A DNA stretch of 64,000 nt from Verpa conica (Eukaryota > Ascomycota > Pezizomycetes > Pezizales > Morchellaceae): positions 744,001 through 808,000 of the forward strand of contig JAUFSD010000008.1 in the NCBI GenBank assembly GCA_033030425.1. Reading direction: 5' to 3'. The notes under the pieces are model-generated. The model was not told where the DNA came from and did not search any database. It saw nothing but the letters and a program-made list of their open reading frames with translations. Below are positions 1-11,674 of the stretch, in pieces (positions within the stretch are counted from its first letter, which is position 1; the number at the start of each line of letters is the position of its first letter). Position numbers and translations under genes: made by a program.

Positions 1-2
1 AA

Positions 3-683
3 CAGATAGTTGCATTCGACATCGAGTTTGTAAAACCAGACACTCAGATCGACTTTTCCGGGATCGCTGGTTCTTTTTGGGAGTTACGGGAGAAAGGTAT
101 ATTCTCACGCACCGGTATTCTTAACCTAGTCAAGGGCGCCGCGATGCCAAAGGTAGTCGAGAACATGCTGGATGCGAAGGTCGAGCTCGATGCAAGGCTA
201 CGAACAGTCATTGGAGAATTCACGAAACATTTCGCAGACCGTATGACTGCTGGGATTGATGGCCCATCGAACAGGATCAATGCGGCGGCTGGATCTGATC
301 CGGCGGCAGTGGTGAGAAACACTGTGGAAAGAGAGGTGACTGTATTGAGAGGGAAACTTGGTGAGTATCTGGAGGATGCGAGGACTAGGGAGATGCTGGT
401 TGGCGCTGTACAGGTATTTGCTTTAGCTTCGCCGAGGTTTAGAAATATAACTGACGGAAGGGCGACGTAGGAGTTGGTTATACAAGCCTATGAATCTTAT
501 TATGAGAGCACGATATTGAGTGGAAATCGGAGACCATCAAGTTCTGGGGCCATATGGGATGTGGAGACGTTTGTAGGGTGGAGTAATGATGTTTTTGGCG
601 TTGGGCTTGGGCTACTGGGATTTGATGGGCAAGGGGGCAGTGAAGATGGAAGTCCTGATAGGTCGAGGACGGGAAGCCTGTAG
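3..683 (+). CDS. COG3: COG3 (Sec34), conserved oligomeric Golgi complex subunit 3, C-terminal part
   Basis: The gene runs in from before the window, so only the last ~207 residues are present. Exons are 3-413 and 471-683, joined in phase 0 across a 57-bp intron (donor GTATTT, acceptor GTAG). The reading frame includes FDIEFVKPD, the SFWELREKGIF block and a VENMLDAKVELDARLRTVIG block, which I recognise as the conserved C-terminal part of Sec34/COG3. The segment after the intron (ELVIQAYESYYEST) and the Ser/Gly-rich tail close the protein at TAG 681. COG3 belongs to lobe A of the COG tether, which captures retrograde intra-Golgi vesicles. The family is confident. The unusual donor is supported because the frame stops inside the intron and resumes exactly after it. 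Confidence 0.88.
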
Positions 684-1755
684 ATCTATATTTTAAGTGA
701 GTAATGAAGAGATGTATATACCTAGGGCTAGAGATAGTGTAGAATCGAGGAGTGGATTGAAATATGACCCTTATTCTATTCTATGTTATTACGATATTAA
801 TCTATTTTCTCGTGAAATTCTACTTCAGTCTTTGAATAGGTAGGAAGTATACAAGGAGAGGCTGTTTCTAGACTTTTAGAGCTGGGCTTGACTTAATCAC
901 GGCGAAGCACTAACCAAAAGTACAACACAGGAAACTTGGAGCTCAGAGGCCAGGCATAAACAGAAACAAGAGAAGGAACCGAAATTACTTCTACTAAAGC
1001 CCTGGGCTCATCTACAAAGTCAAAAAATAAAGTCCCAACTTCGTGTTATCCTTCGGGAGGCATCAGGAGGCAAGGCTCTAGCAAGATTTATAAACCTCTG
1101 GTTCGAGGACTATAGAAAGATCCTAAGGATTAGTCAAATTTAGCAACCCCCCCCCCCCCCGGATCTACATATAATATCCTGTGTGGGAATAAAAATAAAA
1201 CCTACTTTTTCTATGAACCTCAGAAGTGTAGTTGCTAATGAATCAAAACCACTAGCACTATATTCTGGGTGCCAAGAATCTAAAGAATCTTGTGGTATAG
1301 GATATGTAGTATGGGGTGCTAAAGCCCTATTAAATATATACTAACTAAAGCCCACTGATATCCTGGGGATGGCTATGGCCTTCGAGTCACCCTCGCGAAT
1401 AGATATGAGTTTAGCACTACTTAATCAAGCTGGATTCACCAACTCCTATAAAATCTTCTATTCTGTGAGGCTTGCGAAAGCCTCTATATCCGTAATGGTG
1501 TAAAAGACTAGCAGAAAAAAAGAAAAAGAAAGAAAAAAGCAGAACCACACCCGCCACCAGAACGAAGGAAAAAAGTCTACAGAGAGAAATTCCCGACCAA
1601 CTACGGCACGGCTCCTATTAGTTATAATGATTCTCTCCGTCCCAGGTGACTCCACAAACTCCCACAGATCCCAGGCCCATTTTTGTTCATGTTCATGTAG
1701 ACTTTTATAGAAGAACCTTTTGAGATAGAAAAAGACGATAAACACCTGCTCTCCT
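684..1755. other. Intergenic, between convergent COG3 and eIF3k
   Basis: No gene is supported here. The tract is AT-rich with a run of 14 C around 1147-1160. A short open frame on the minus strand near 1458-1745 has biased composition, no family resemblance and no splice logic. Confidence 0.6.
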
Positions 1756-2791
1756 TCAACACGGCTGCTCGTACGCGCGTCTGAAGACCCTACTAAATTC
1801 TAAATAACCCAAAGGATATATTTTTAGTAACCACTATAGCCAATAAAAGAGTATTTGGAGGCCAGGAAAACATACGTTCAATTTTAACTACCTCCCTTGT
1901 AACTGTGGTGATCGCTTCGTTCTCCTTATTCAAAGGAATCTTGACCTTATCACCATCCAATGTCCACAAGCATACATTCTTAACGAACCCTTCAAACGCC
2001 TCTCCGCTCATATTGAGGTACCCTTCCAGAATTTCCCTTTTGATCTCCCTGAAAGCCTGCGCAACAGCCATAGCAATGCGGAGCCTCATCAGCTCTTCAA
2101 AGCCAGAACAGTCGGCGACGAGATCAGCGTAGAGATCGTCACTGTCGAGGGTTCCCCAGAAATCGCGGTATTCGGCACATTCGAGCTGCTTAGACAGGGT
2201 GTGAAGCTTTTGCACGGCCTCGGCGAAGGTATCGATGGGAGGAGTGATGAGAGTATTTGGAGGAAGGAGGTGTAGACAGAGTGAGAAGTCGGGAGAGGGG
2301 AAGACGGTGAGTGCTTTAACGAGGATGTTGGTTATGGTCTCATCACGAGTGAGATGGGGGTTGAATTGGTAACTACAGCGTTGAGGACACGGGGAGAATA
2401 TGGTTAGCATTAATATTCCAGATTTACGGGTAGAGGGTGGGTTATTAAATGAGGGTTTTCAGTGGGGGGGTCAGAGATAACTAGGTTCGCTTCAATATGG
2501 GAGGGGTTCATTCCACCCTTCAGGTAATAGGAAACGTTGACATGATGTTCATCACGATAATCCCAACAGAAATATATGGGGGGTTCATAAGCCGGGCTTC
2601 GTGAGGTAGTAATGAAATATTTATACTCACAGTTTCAACAAGGCCAGGTTGGCCATGTTGTCGTATGTCCTGGTATCACATTGGCTCTGAACGTAGTCCT
2701 GGAAAGTGCTCACAGTCTCCGGATTGTAACGGTCAAGACCAGAGAGAATTTCCTCAATGTGCTGAGGGCGGGAGGTGGCATCGGTAGTCAT
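1756..2791 (-). CDS. eIF3k: Translation initiation factor eIF3 subunit K
   Basis: Three exons on the minus strand: 2791-2631, 2372-1876 and 1799-1756, giving 233 residues. The start is the ATG at 2791 ([16 protein letters not shown]), which begins just before the conserved [14 protein letters not shown] region. Intron 1 is 258 bp (GTGAGT...GTAG) and intron 2 is 76 bp (GTATGT...TTAG). The second junction restores the typical eIF3k ending KIEQFSRV, whereas reading through gives an unrelated tail. The C-terminal part ([15 protein letters not shown]) is the winged-helix/PCI-like segment. The subunit is a small, non-core part of eIF3, which promotes 43S assembly in the cytoplasm; it is present in filamentous fungi but absent from budding yeast. 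It shares a 1.1-kb divergent upstream region with the AMMECR1-domain gene. Confidence 0.93.
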
Positions 2792-3911
2792 AGTGGGCGA
2801 TGCTTTGGGGAGTTGATTGTTTTCGGAGTTTAATGGTCGTGATGGTGGAGATGCATGGAGGGGCAGAATTTCCTTAGGCGTTGGACTAGGGCTAGCCCTA
2901 AAACCACAAAGTGGGATGTTCACGAATATAATAGAATAAACAGAAGCAGCTATAATTCTCAGAAGGGCTTTTAATGTAAATAATTTTTATACGTAATAAG
3001 GTAGATTCTCAGTCAGGATAAGTAAATTTCCGAAGTATAAAAAATGCAATAAGCGGACATCGATCGTGATAGGCATGATACCATCACACTCGTGCATGTA
3101 AGCTGTGTAAAATCCTTAAAACAATCCCTTAAAGTATTAAATTTTCAGATCGAGACTTTTATTGATGTGTAAAAATATCGGCTGTAGATCTCATCTTATC
3201 CTCTGATACGTAGAGCTATTGTAGTGACGCAGCCTTGGTGTACTTGGAGGGCCATGAAATCTACACTGGAGTCGTATAAATACAACCTCCTTCACTCCCG
3301 AGCCTATAACCCTCAAGCTCGCCCCCAGTATCAAGCCCTATAACTATTGCCCTCACTATTATATGTTCTAGCCCAATGCCAGAAATATATGTAGAAATAT
3401 AGACACCAGATTATATACAGATGAAGATTATCGCAAGGTACCAACTGTAAGAACCAACATACACCCAGACCGAGTGCAAAGCGGTGATCCAATCACCAAT
3501 GACGTAGAACAAACAAGGATGTGCCTGGTCCCACCACAACAACAACAAACACCACCGCATACTCGACTAAAGATTAGCAGTTCTAGGATAATAATGGCTA
3601 TTCTCATTTTCCATCGGTCCTGCCCTCTATAAATATATATATGTAGGTATCCGCATGATTCTCTCACTACCAACACTTCAGCCGCGAATAGCGGGGTTGT
3701 GTCTCTCCTGCTGTGCTTTCAGATGCATGCAGATCAAGATCCACCTGCGCAGGCACGAGGTCGTTCAATGGAACGGTACCACCAAGCTGAGTTGTGTAAG
3801 CTCCTATAAGTTAGTAAACAACACCAATAACCGATAAACCCCACCTCTCCCTTCTTATCTCCTTCCACACTCTCTCCGAGCTTCCTGACAAACTCCACCT
3901 CCCCTGCAATA
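2792..3911. other. Divergent intergenic region, eIF3k / AMMECR1
   Basis: About 1.1 kb lies between two oppositely oriented starts and should hold both promoters. The last ~70 bases before the ATG at 3912 are C/T-rich. I see no further gene or structured repeat. Confidence 0.55.
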
Positions 3912-4789
3912 ATGGCCGCCGTTCCCCAATGTCACTACTGCTTCGAAACACTCGCGTCTCATCTCGAGCACCGAAAGCCACTCACTCTGCCTCAAATCGA
4001 AGCGTTATACCGTGGACAGGGGGCGGCTACCAACGGTGTGGCTTCTAATGGCTTAGCACACACGAATGGAACGTCACACACGAATGGAACGAATGGAGTG
4101 GCCATCCCGCACCCTGACAGACCGCTATTTGTGACCTGGAATAAGATCTCCAGGTCCGGGAGTAAAAACCTACGAGGCTGTATTGGCACCTTCGAAGCTC
4201 AACCTCTCGACTATGGGCTAAAAAGCTACGCTCTTACTGCGTTTGTCTCCCCTTATATACCCTCCTCATTCTACTAAGCTTCTAAAGAGACGGCATTTGA
4301 GTAGGAGTGATTATCACTGACGTCATAACCTGTGGTATTTGGCTACATAGCGCACTAGATGATACCCGGTTCCCGCCCATCTCCCTCAAAGAACTTCCAT
4401 CCCTCGAGTGTGGTGTAACTCTGCTTACCGACTTCGAAGCCGCCTCCTCAAGCATGGATTGGACTCTCGGTACCCACGGCTTGAGAATAAGTTTTATATA
4501 CCATGGGAAGAGAATGGGCGCTACCTACCTGCCTGATGTGCCGGTCGAGCAAGAGTGGACAAAAGAAGAGACGGTAGTAAGCTTGATGAGGAAAGCGGGG
4601 TGGACTGGGAGGAAGGAGGAATGGAGAAAGGTGGATTTGAGCGTAGTTAGGTATAAAGGGACGAAGGCAACAGTCGGTTATGAGGAATATCGCGCGTTAG
4701 TAGATGGACCAGGGGGGGTGAAGAGGACTGGAGGCTTAGGAGATGAGGAGGAGGAGGAGGAGGAGGAGGAGAGTGAGGAGGAGGATTGA
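3912..4789 (+). CDS. AMMECR1: AMMECR1-domain protein
   Basis: Two exons, 3912-4240 and 4351-4789, encode 255 residues. Joining ...YALTA to ALDDTRFPPISLKELP across a 110-bp intron (GTTTGT...ATAG) recreates the uninterrupted AMMECR1 core. The family hallmark LRGCIGTF lies near residue 90 and LECGVTLLTDFE follows. An N-terminal insertion around residues 40-62 is a low-complexity Asn/Gly/Thr stretch (repeats of HTNGT). The C-terminus ends in a pure acidic tail encoded by a GAG microsatellite at 4746-4786. AMMECR1 proteins are conserved from archaea to humans and their biochemical role is still poorly defined, so none is asserted. The start ATG sits directly after a CT-rich leader. Confidence 0.92.
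4746..4786 (+). repeat. GAG trinucleotide microsatellite
   Basis: A nearly pure (GAG)n tract inside the last AMMECR1 exon encodes the Glu-rich tail. Length variation here would change the tail without shifting the frame. Confidence 0.85.
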
Positions 4790-6799
4790 TTAAGTCTTCT
4801 TTCAACAGCATATAACAATAACAGCCCGCGAATATTAGATAAGCATATCGGTGGGTATGAGGCGTCTTTAGTAACGCGGCCTAGTAGCTTCTACCGTTTA
4901 TCTCTTTGAACCTGGTTTTATACTTAGGTTCTCTAGTTGTTTTTTTTCAGCAATCCCTCCAGCCAATTCTCTTATCTATATGTTTCTTGAACGTAGACTG
5001 AAGCCCTAGACTTCCTTGGTGTGGCTCAGACCATAGATACACGTATTATACTGTACAAATATACAATTTATTCCATACACTAGTTGTATACATGTATTTG
5101 CAGGCTATTTCAACTCATTTAGAGTATAAATATATGTAGATAAATCTCTAAACCTACCTACATGTAGGTGTCTATGGAGAGAAGCGGACCTCACTTCCAC
5201 CATACTACTCTAGTTCATATTTTTCCATAATTACATGCTAGAGACCAATCCCTCCATTAGCGTGCCATTCCAATGGAGCGTTGACTGGTAGAAAATCTAT
5301 CTAGAATTACTCAGGGGTCGTCCTAGCCACAAGAACTTGGGATACCTAGTAACTGTTCGGGTAGGTCGCAGATATATATAGGCTTAAGAAACTAGAGGCA
5401 GCGGTCATTATATATCACTCGCGAACCGTCTTGGCAAGTTACAGAAGACACAGAGTTTTTTAGCCTTGGCGTACGAGAGAGAGGTGGGGGAAGCTCCCTA
5501 GAAATTGATACTGGTTCTACATATATTTACTTATTGGTATTTCTATATTATTTAGTCAGCCCTACTCTTGTAATGACTTACATATGTAGTAGTAACATAA
5601 AACTAGCAATAATGCATTCTTAAGAACCTAAAGTACTTAGTTACTAAGAATTGTTTCACATACGGGCACTGCGGAACTCTCCTACTAATGATATGTAGCT
5701 TACAATACTTGGAGGTAAATCTACGTCGATAATAGAGGTAATAGAGGTTACTAGGCGATTGAATTTGGCAGAGAAAAACCACCATAGTCTCTCTTCCATA
5801 TTAAGCTAGCGCCTGGGTTTATTGTTTTCTGGCCCCACACCAGACTCTATGGGCGCCTCCCTACGAAACATTTAGCCATGAGATGAGCGGCGTGATGAGT
5901 ACCGGTGCTTATGGGACCTCGAATACGTCTGGGAGAGCAATTCAATGGCCAATAAAGTTGTGCAAGCTTTAACCGTCAAGCGACCTGTAGATATTAGGAT
6001 ACCCATACGGAAGAAACTGCTTATGTCTACAAAGAAAGAAGAAGCACATTTGAGAAAATTTTTCATTGACTGCCAAAAGGAACCCTATCCCAGAAAGAAA
6101 TTGGCGGTGCGAGTAGAAACCATCATTCTTGAACTACTTCTTATCTCCCGTATCCTCATACCCCCTATCTTCCAATACCCAATGCAATTCTCTAGGTGTG
6201 AAAAAAAAGTATGTACCGCTGAATAGTTGTCCAAACATTCCACAATAATCAAGATCGACTGGACATAAGGTATCAACGCAGCCCGCGCAGATCGCGAAAT
6301 CTGACGGGACAGTAGGTTTGTCTTCCCTCCATTTTCCCCTCCGAAGATCCGTAGGATTCGTAGACGACAGAGTGAATATGAAGGGTTGATTTTTGTAACG
6401 GGGGGGGAAAGAAGGGTGGGGGAGGCTGCTGTCTTAAATATGCGATGAGATTCTTGGCGCTGGTGAAATCTTGGCAGGACCACAGAGCGGATTTCTCCGA
6501 AATAGGCCGCAGGAACAATAGAAAAAATAGGAAATAACGAGGGGTTCTGGGTAAAAAAAAACTACTGGAGCTTCTAGATAATGTAGTTGAGTTTATCTCT
6601 AGAATTATGCATAAATAGTAAAATTATCTTATCGTAAGTTTTGGCATGGGTCAAGATCCTCTTGAGACTTGCCCCTCTAACGACAGCCCCACCACTGCTC
6701 ATCTCCCCCAGATACTATACCTCTCTAAACCTCTCTACCCACCACCAATCAGATCTCTCCATTTTTACGTACTCATACATATTACACAGTACCAACAAG
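4790..6799. other. Intergenic, no gene seen
   Basis: Two kilobases of AT-rich DNA. Open frames near 5945-6226 and 6085-6518 overlap each other on opposite strands, lack any recognisable domain, and look like chance openings. Confidence 0.55.
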
Positions 6800-7646
6800 A
6801 TGGCCCCAGGAGCGCCCCGTGGAAAGAGAAAGGTTACTCGTGGTGGTAAGTTGCTATCAAGAATAAAATGACCAGTGTAAACTTAATTAACCGTGAGGTG
6901 TATAGGTGGAAAGAACTTCTCCAAGAACCTCAGGCCACTCGACCAAGAAGAGGGCTCTGGCGAACCGGAGGGGATGTGGGCTGTATGTCCCTCACTGCCT
7001 ACTATTCTCCTTCTACTTATGTTCTAGCTAACACTCACACCTAGGACCCCCGTGATCCCAAACCCGCTGTCGAGTCTTCTGAAGAAGAAGAGTCGGAGGA
7101 GGAGGAGGAGGACGACGAAGACAAACCCGAGCTAACGCGTGAGGAACGTAAAGCCGCTGCTAAAGCTCGTAAGGAAGCCGCCCTCGCCCGCAAAGCTGCC
7201 ACTGCCCCCGCCCCTGGTGATCTCCCTTCAGGCTCCGAAGACGAGGATGAACCTGAACCTGAGGTCAAGAAGAAGTCTGCTCGGATTGCTGTGTCAAATC
7301 CCAACGCTGCTGGTGTTGTCGAATCTGGACTGAATAGGAAGGAACGTGAGGCTGTGGAGGCGGCGGCTGCGAAAGAGAGATATTGGAAGTTGCAGGAGCA
7401 GGGGAAGACGGATCAAGCAAGGGCAGATATGGCAAGATTGGCAATTATTAGGCAAGAGAGAGAGGAGAAGGCGAGACAGAGGAAAGCAGGTACGTTTTGG
7501 TTGTCTTGTGCTTTGATGGCATTATGATCTATTGGAAGCCTGTTACTTTTAGTGGTGATTTACTAACAGACCGTTGATTTTTAGAGCTTGAGGAGAAGAA
7601 GGCCGCGTCTGAAGCGAAAGCCTCGTCTTCTGGGAGAAAGAAATAG
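6800..7646 (+). CDS. PDAP1: PDAP1 / PP28 casein-kinase-substrate phosphoprotein
   Basis: Four exons, 6800-6845, 6906-6982, 7045-7489 and 7585-7646, encode 209 residues. The start [12 protein letters not shown] opens a basic glycine-rich head like that of PDAP1. A long acidic Ser/Glu stretch follows (about residues 50-65), then a Lys/Ala-rich helix. The conserved PP28 block runs from NPNAAGVV through [18 protein letters not shown] to [16 protein letters not shown]. The gene ends SSSGRKK. All junctions keep phase, and the last intron has a TACTAAC branch site at about 7561. PP28 proteins are small, heat- and acid-stable phosphoproteins with casein-kinase sites. The molecular role in fungi is not established. 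The exon-2 donor (GTATGT at 6983) is the least certain join. Confidence 0.9.
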
Positions 7647-9429
7647 GCCCTTTATCAGTCTTTCTTTGTCTCTCTTTGTTGGTACAAGGGGTGGGTAATC
7701 TCGTAGGGGACTGATAAGAAATCATTATTTTATTACCCCCTCTCTTCTCTTCGCCTGCTTGTACTTTGTATCTAGGCTGGCTTGATCTTATGGAATTCTT
7801 GCACTAAAGGGGACTTTTAAGTGCAGGGTTTATAACTGTTTTTATACGACACGGATTCAAACAGAAACGCGTTTCTCCCTCGCCCATAGACCCTTTCCCG
7901 TATCGATAAAGCTATGTGCTATTGAGAATATTTACAAAAGCTTGTGTTGCGTCGTGAAGAAATTACGAAAGAAAATAAATCCCCCAACTAAGAAAGCCAG
8001 AAGTGTATAGTATAAAAACTAGGTATAAATTAATACGTAGAAGAGTGGGCTTTTTTCTTCTTTTCTTCTCATTAATAGAAGAGTGGGCTTGGTATACTAG
8101 GTGAATGATACCCCAGGTTGACTCTATAGAACTTAAGTAAAAATCACCTCGTGGTAAGTACTTGGATCTTATTAGGGATTGATTTTACGTAGAAGGTATA
8201 GGCGTTTATGCGCATGCCATTTTATAATTGAATAAAGATCTTAGCTACAATATATACGAGTCAGCTTTCCAGCATCCGGGAGAAGCTTAATAGTTTCTCT
8301 ACTTGAGAAACTACATGTATGGTAGGTTATAAGTGTATTACAAAAGTGTGATAGACCAAATAATATTCTTGGATCTACCGAAGTACGATATCTTTCACAT
8401 AGAACTCACGAAAAGGAGAGCTCTACTACATATATTCCCTTAATCTGAGAACGCGACTAAGGATAAAACAGAAATCCATACAAAACTATATTACTTTGAG
8501 AACAGTTAGAAAAAGACCGCATACTATTAAATGGCCTGAAAATTATTCAATATTTTTATGGCTGTTGAGTTGTCTTGGGGCCAGGTTTCTAATAATTAAG
8601 CGCATAAACGATCAGTGGATAATATCTTGTTGTATTATGGGTATCGAATAGGTATAGTACGGGTACAAGCAGGTTTTTGGTCTACTATGATGTAGGAGCA
8701 TATATATAGGGATGGGAGACTCGCTACAGCGAGAACCCTAAGCTTTTAGTCTACTCTCACCCTCTACATTTTACCACATATCCCAGGTACAGATCTTCGA
8801 GTGATATTATGTGATTCGTCATACGAACAACATATATACATGTAGATCCCCTAGGGGTGAAAAATAAAGCCCCCCAGAGATTAAAATATGTAGTAGGGAA
8901 TAAGTACCTAAACTTTAGTCTCTATTTAAGTAAAAATTTGCCTTATTTATATCCTCTCACCTTAAGTAGGTATATGTATCCGTATCAGTAATGAGGAGCC
9001 TCTCCTGGATCGAGGTGAACATGTAACATCAGACTCGCTTGAACGTATTCTTATGGCACATCTAAATCAGCACGTCACCTAACTAATGATCTTTTGGAAG
9101 ACAAATAACAATAAACGGTATATGATTTGTGCAACCACGAAACATCGAAATCGAAAGTGAGAATAGTACCAAAGGCAATGCTAGCCATACGAACAAGTAG
9201 ACAAAAAGTACATGTAGTAGTGTGTGATCATTCAAACATAAATCAGAGCAATACATGAGTGAGCAATATCTAGCGGTAACAAAAAATGCATCTGGCATAA
9301 CTGAACACCATGGCTCCCTTCACAAAGTTCGGGGTACCAAAATAATAGCAAAAAAGTAAAACAGAAAGCCTCCAACCACTATCACCACAAAGAGCCCTCC
9401 CCCACATATTATTTAATTGTTGCAGCCGT
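7647..9429. other. Intergenic between convergent PDAP1 and SPT10-like genes
   Basis: AT-rich and without a gene. A short direct duplication of TAGAAGAGTGGGCTT occurs near 8036 and 8076. An open frame on the minus strand near 9083-9298 is not supported by composition or family. Confidence 0.55.
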
Positions 9430-11104
9430 CTATCGTTCAATTTCCATCCCCGCTTGCAACTGCCTCTCCACTTCACGCTCAACATCAGTTTCTTGGTAGG
9501 CTACTACAGCTGCCTCTGCGGCAGGCTCTCGTTTCATCTCAGCCATCAGTGTCTCCATAAGGTGGCGGTCCCGCATCGTTCTATCTTCCTCCGTTAGTAC
9601 GTCCCCTTCATTAAGCGCCGCTCTGGCCGCAGCAACAGCGGCAGCGTGTTGTGGGGTCTGTCCAGCGACAGATTCCTCAGAAGTGGGATTCATATTCGCA
9701 ACGGGGGCAAATTGGTGCGTGTGCTGCACATCCTCCATCATGGCAGGGTCAACTGGTATATCCATTTGTGCAGCTTGAGCAATATTGGCGGCGCGAGCGG
9801 CTTCTTGATTCTGTAGCTGATGTTGTGGCGATGGCTGGCTGCGTTCGCTGCTAAAACGTTCGCCTCGGACGACTGGGGCTTTGGCATGTTCTTTACATTC
9901 GGCGCAGTTACGGATAACCTGTGAGACAGTTTCCTTGATACGAACCCAATGATATTTTTCGGCAATGCTTGCAGTAGTCTTGTTGATACCGCCGTGGGCC
10001 TGACAATGTACTGATCGGGCAATTTCATATTGCATTTGGCCATCAGATATCACTTCTTTATCTTTTAGCATCAACCTGCCATTATCGAGCTTGTAATGAG
10101 TTGCTGCTGAGCGGAGTCGACTTTTCTCAGAGCGATCGGCTGTTGGTGGGTATTTGCCCTTCTCGAGGTAAAATCGGATCTTATCGAAACGTTCATCCGA
10201 GACATAGTCATCATCATCGTTAAGGTCCCGACCGTAAATGACTGCATCAATAGGCTGGGCATGCCCACGAAGCCGGCCGGCACCCTTGACTTTTCCTATT
10301 CGCTTGAAGCCCAACCCATCCCAGATTTTTAGGGAAGCCGTATTTGTCTCATAAACAAGGTTGAAAATTGAGTAAGTGAAGCCCTAATAAAGAGGGAAGT
10401 ACGGAATTAGCGAAAATTACACGGAACCTAGTTTGATATAACAAGTCAAACGACACATACAAGCTTCGGCGCGTACTCAAGATATGCTTCTCCCATATGC
10501 TTCCCACAGCCCTTTCCCCGGGACGCATGAGTCGTCAAGAACCCACCGCTACATACGTGCGAGCTACGGCCTGATTGCAGAGAAATCAGTATCTCAGGTA
10601 TACCCTCGTGTTCAAGTAACCAGTTTTCTCACCTGGATAGTTAGGCTTGATGTAGAAAGTCCCAAGACACTGAGTAGCCCAATCCCGCTCTTCAAGTAGA
10701 TTATTCGTTTCTTCCTTACCACCCATCAACATTACAGCAGCGAAGGTGCCAAACCAATACTTCTCAAATTGCTCGAGGGTCATAGGTTGATCAAGTGGAT
10801 ATGTATCACCCCGCTCCAGCTCCTCATTAAACTGACTCAGAAGGAAGGCAATCAACGAAGCTGGGATCAAGCTAGGATGAGTAACTGGATGAATAGTAGC
10901 TATCGAAACGTGATCGCGCAAATAGACAGCACGAGGATTAAGGTGGGCATTTTGATTTGGAGTGGGAATCGGGGCAGCATTTGGGTCTTCAAGGATTGAA
11001 GATTTCCGTTGATAATCCTGATGATGATGTTGTTGCTGATGCTGCTGCTGCTGATCATCCCGCAGCTGAAGCTCAGTCTGCTGCTGAACCTGGAGATCAG
11101 GCAT
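9430..11104 (-). CDS. SPT10: SPT10-like GNAT acetyltransferase with H2C2 zinc finger
   Basis: Three exons, 11104-10633, 10570-10461 and 10383-9430, encode 511 residues. The head is Gln/His-rich. The GNAT domain follows: EKYWFGTFAAVMLMGG, CLGTFYIKPNYPG, then the acetyl-CoA loop SRGKGCGKHMGEAY in the 110-nt middle exon, then YSIFNLVYETNTASLKIWD and LGFKRIGKVKGAG. After DAVIYGRDL comes an H2C2 finger (HCQAHGGI ... NCAECK, about residues 280-320), the module that in yeast Spt10 binds histone-gene UAS elements. The Ala/Gln-rich C-terminal half is low complexity. In yeast, Spt10 activates core histone genes. The domain order GNAT then H2C2 is what identifies this protein; retroelement integrases also carry H2C2 fingers, but the fused GNAT rules that out. 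The exact start upstream of the poly-Gln is uncertain. Confidence 0.88.
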
Positions 11105-11674
11105 GATGGATTGTACTCCCAGCTGCCGGTAGATGTGGGCTTTGGATCAGGCGGCGTAGATTGTGGACCGGATAGTGCTTCTGGGAACGACAGCGACGGA
11201 TAACTGGGAACGTGCGGCAGTGTGCAAGAGATTTCCGTCTAACAACGATAACGCAGGGCTCCACAGACAGGGAATTCTCGGGGTAGCAGCGGGTGAGTTT
11301 GAGAATTTGGGGATAACGGGATGTGGAAAAACGCTTGGACTAAGGCGATGGAGTTGGGAGCAGTGCTCCAGAGCGAGTCAACAAAGGTATTGTTAGGGTA
11401 GTCAAGATACTATTTGGTGTAGGTACCTAGGTTAGTTAGACCAGTCTTGTCTCGAGTAAGAGAGGCATGAGTCATCTATCACTTGATAGGTGTTGGCTGC
11501 GCAAGCCTTGCATTGTTACTGAGCACTAACCTAAACAAGACATGAAAGATAAGATCTAGAAGATAAGATCTATGAGATAAGATAATCTACGAAATTTCTT
11601 TGGACAACGAACGACGAAACGTGGGATCCTCAAACGGCCCTATTTTGACTTCAGTCCATCAATTTTCTCTGCCG
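11105..11674. other. Divergent promoter region, SPT10-like / mtIF2
   Basis: 570 bp separate two divergent starts. The stretch contains direct repeats of AGATAAGATCTA near 11547-11580. No other gene is seen. Confidence 0.5.
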
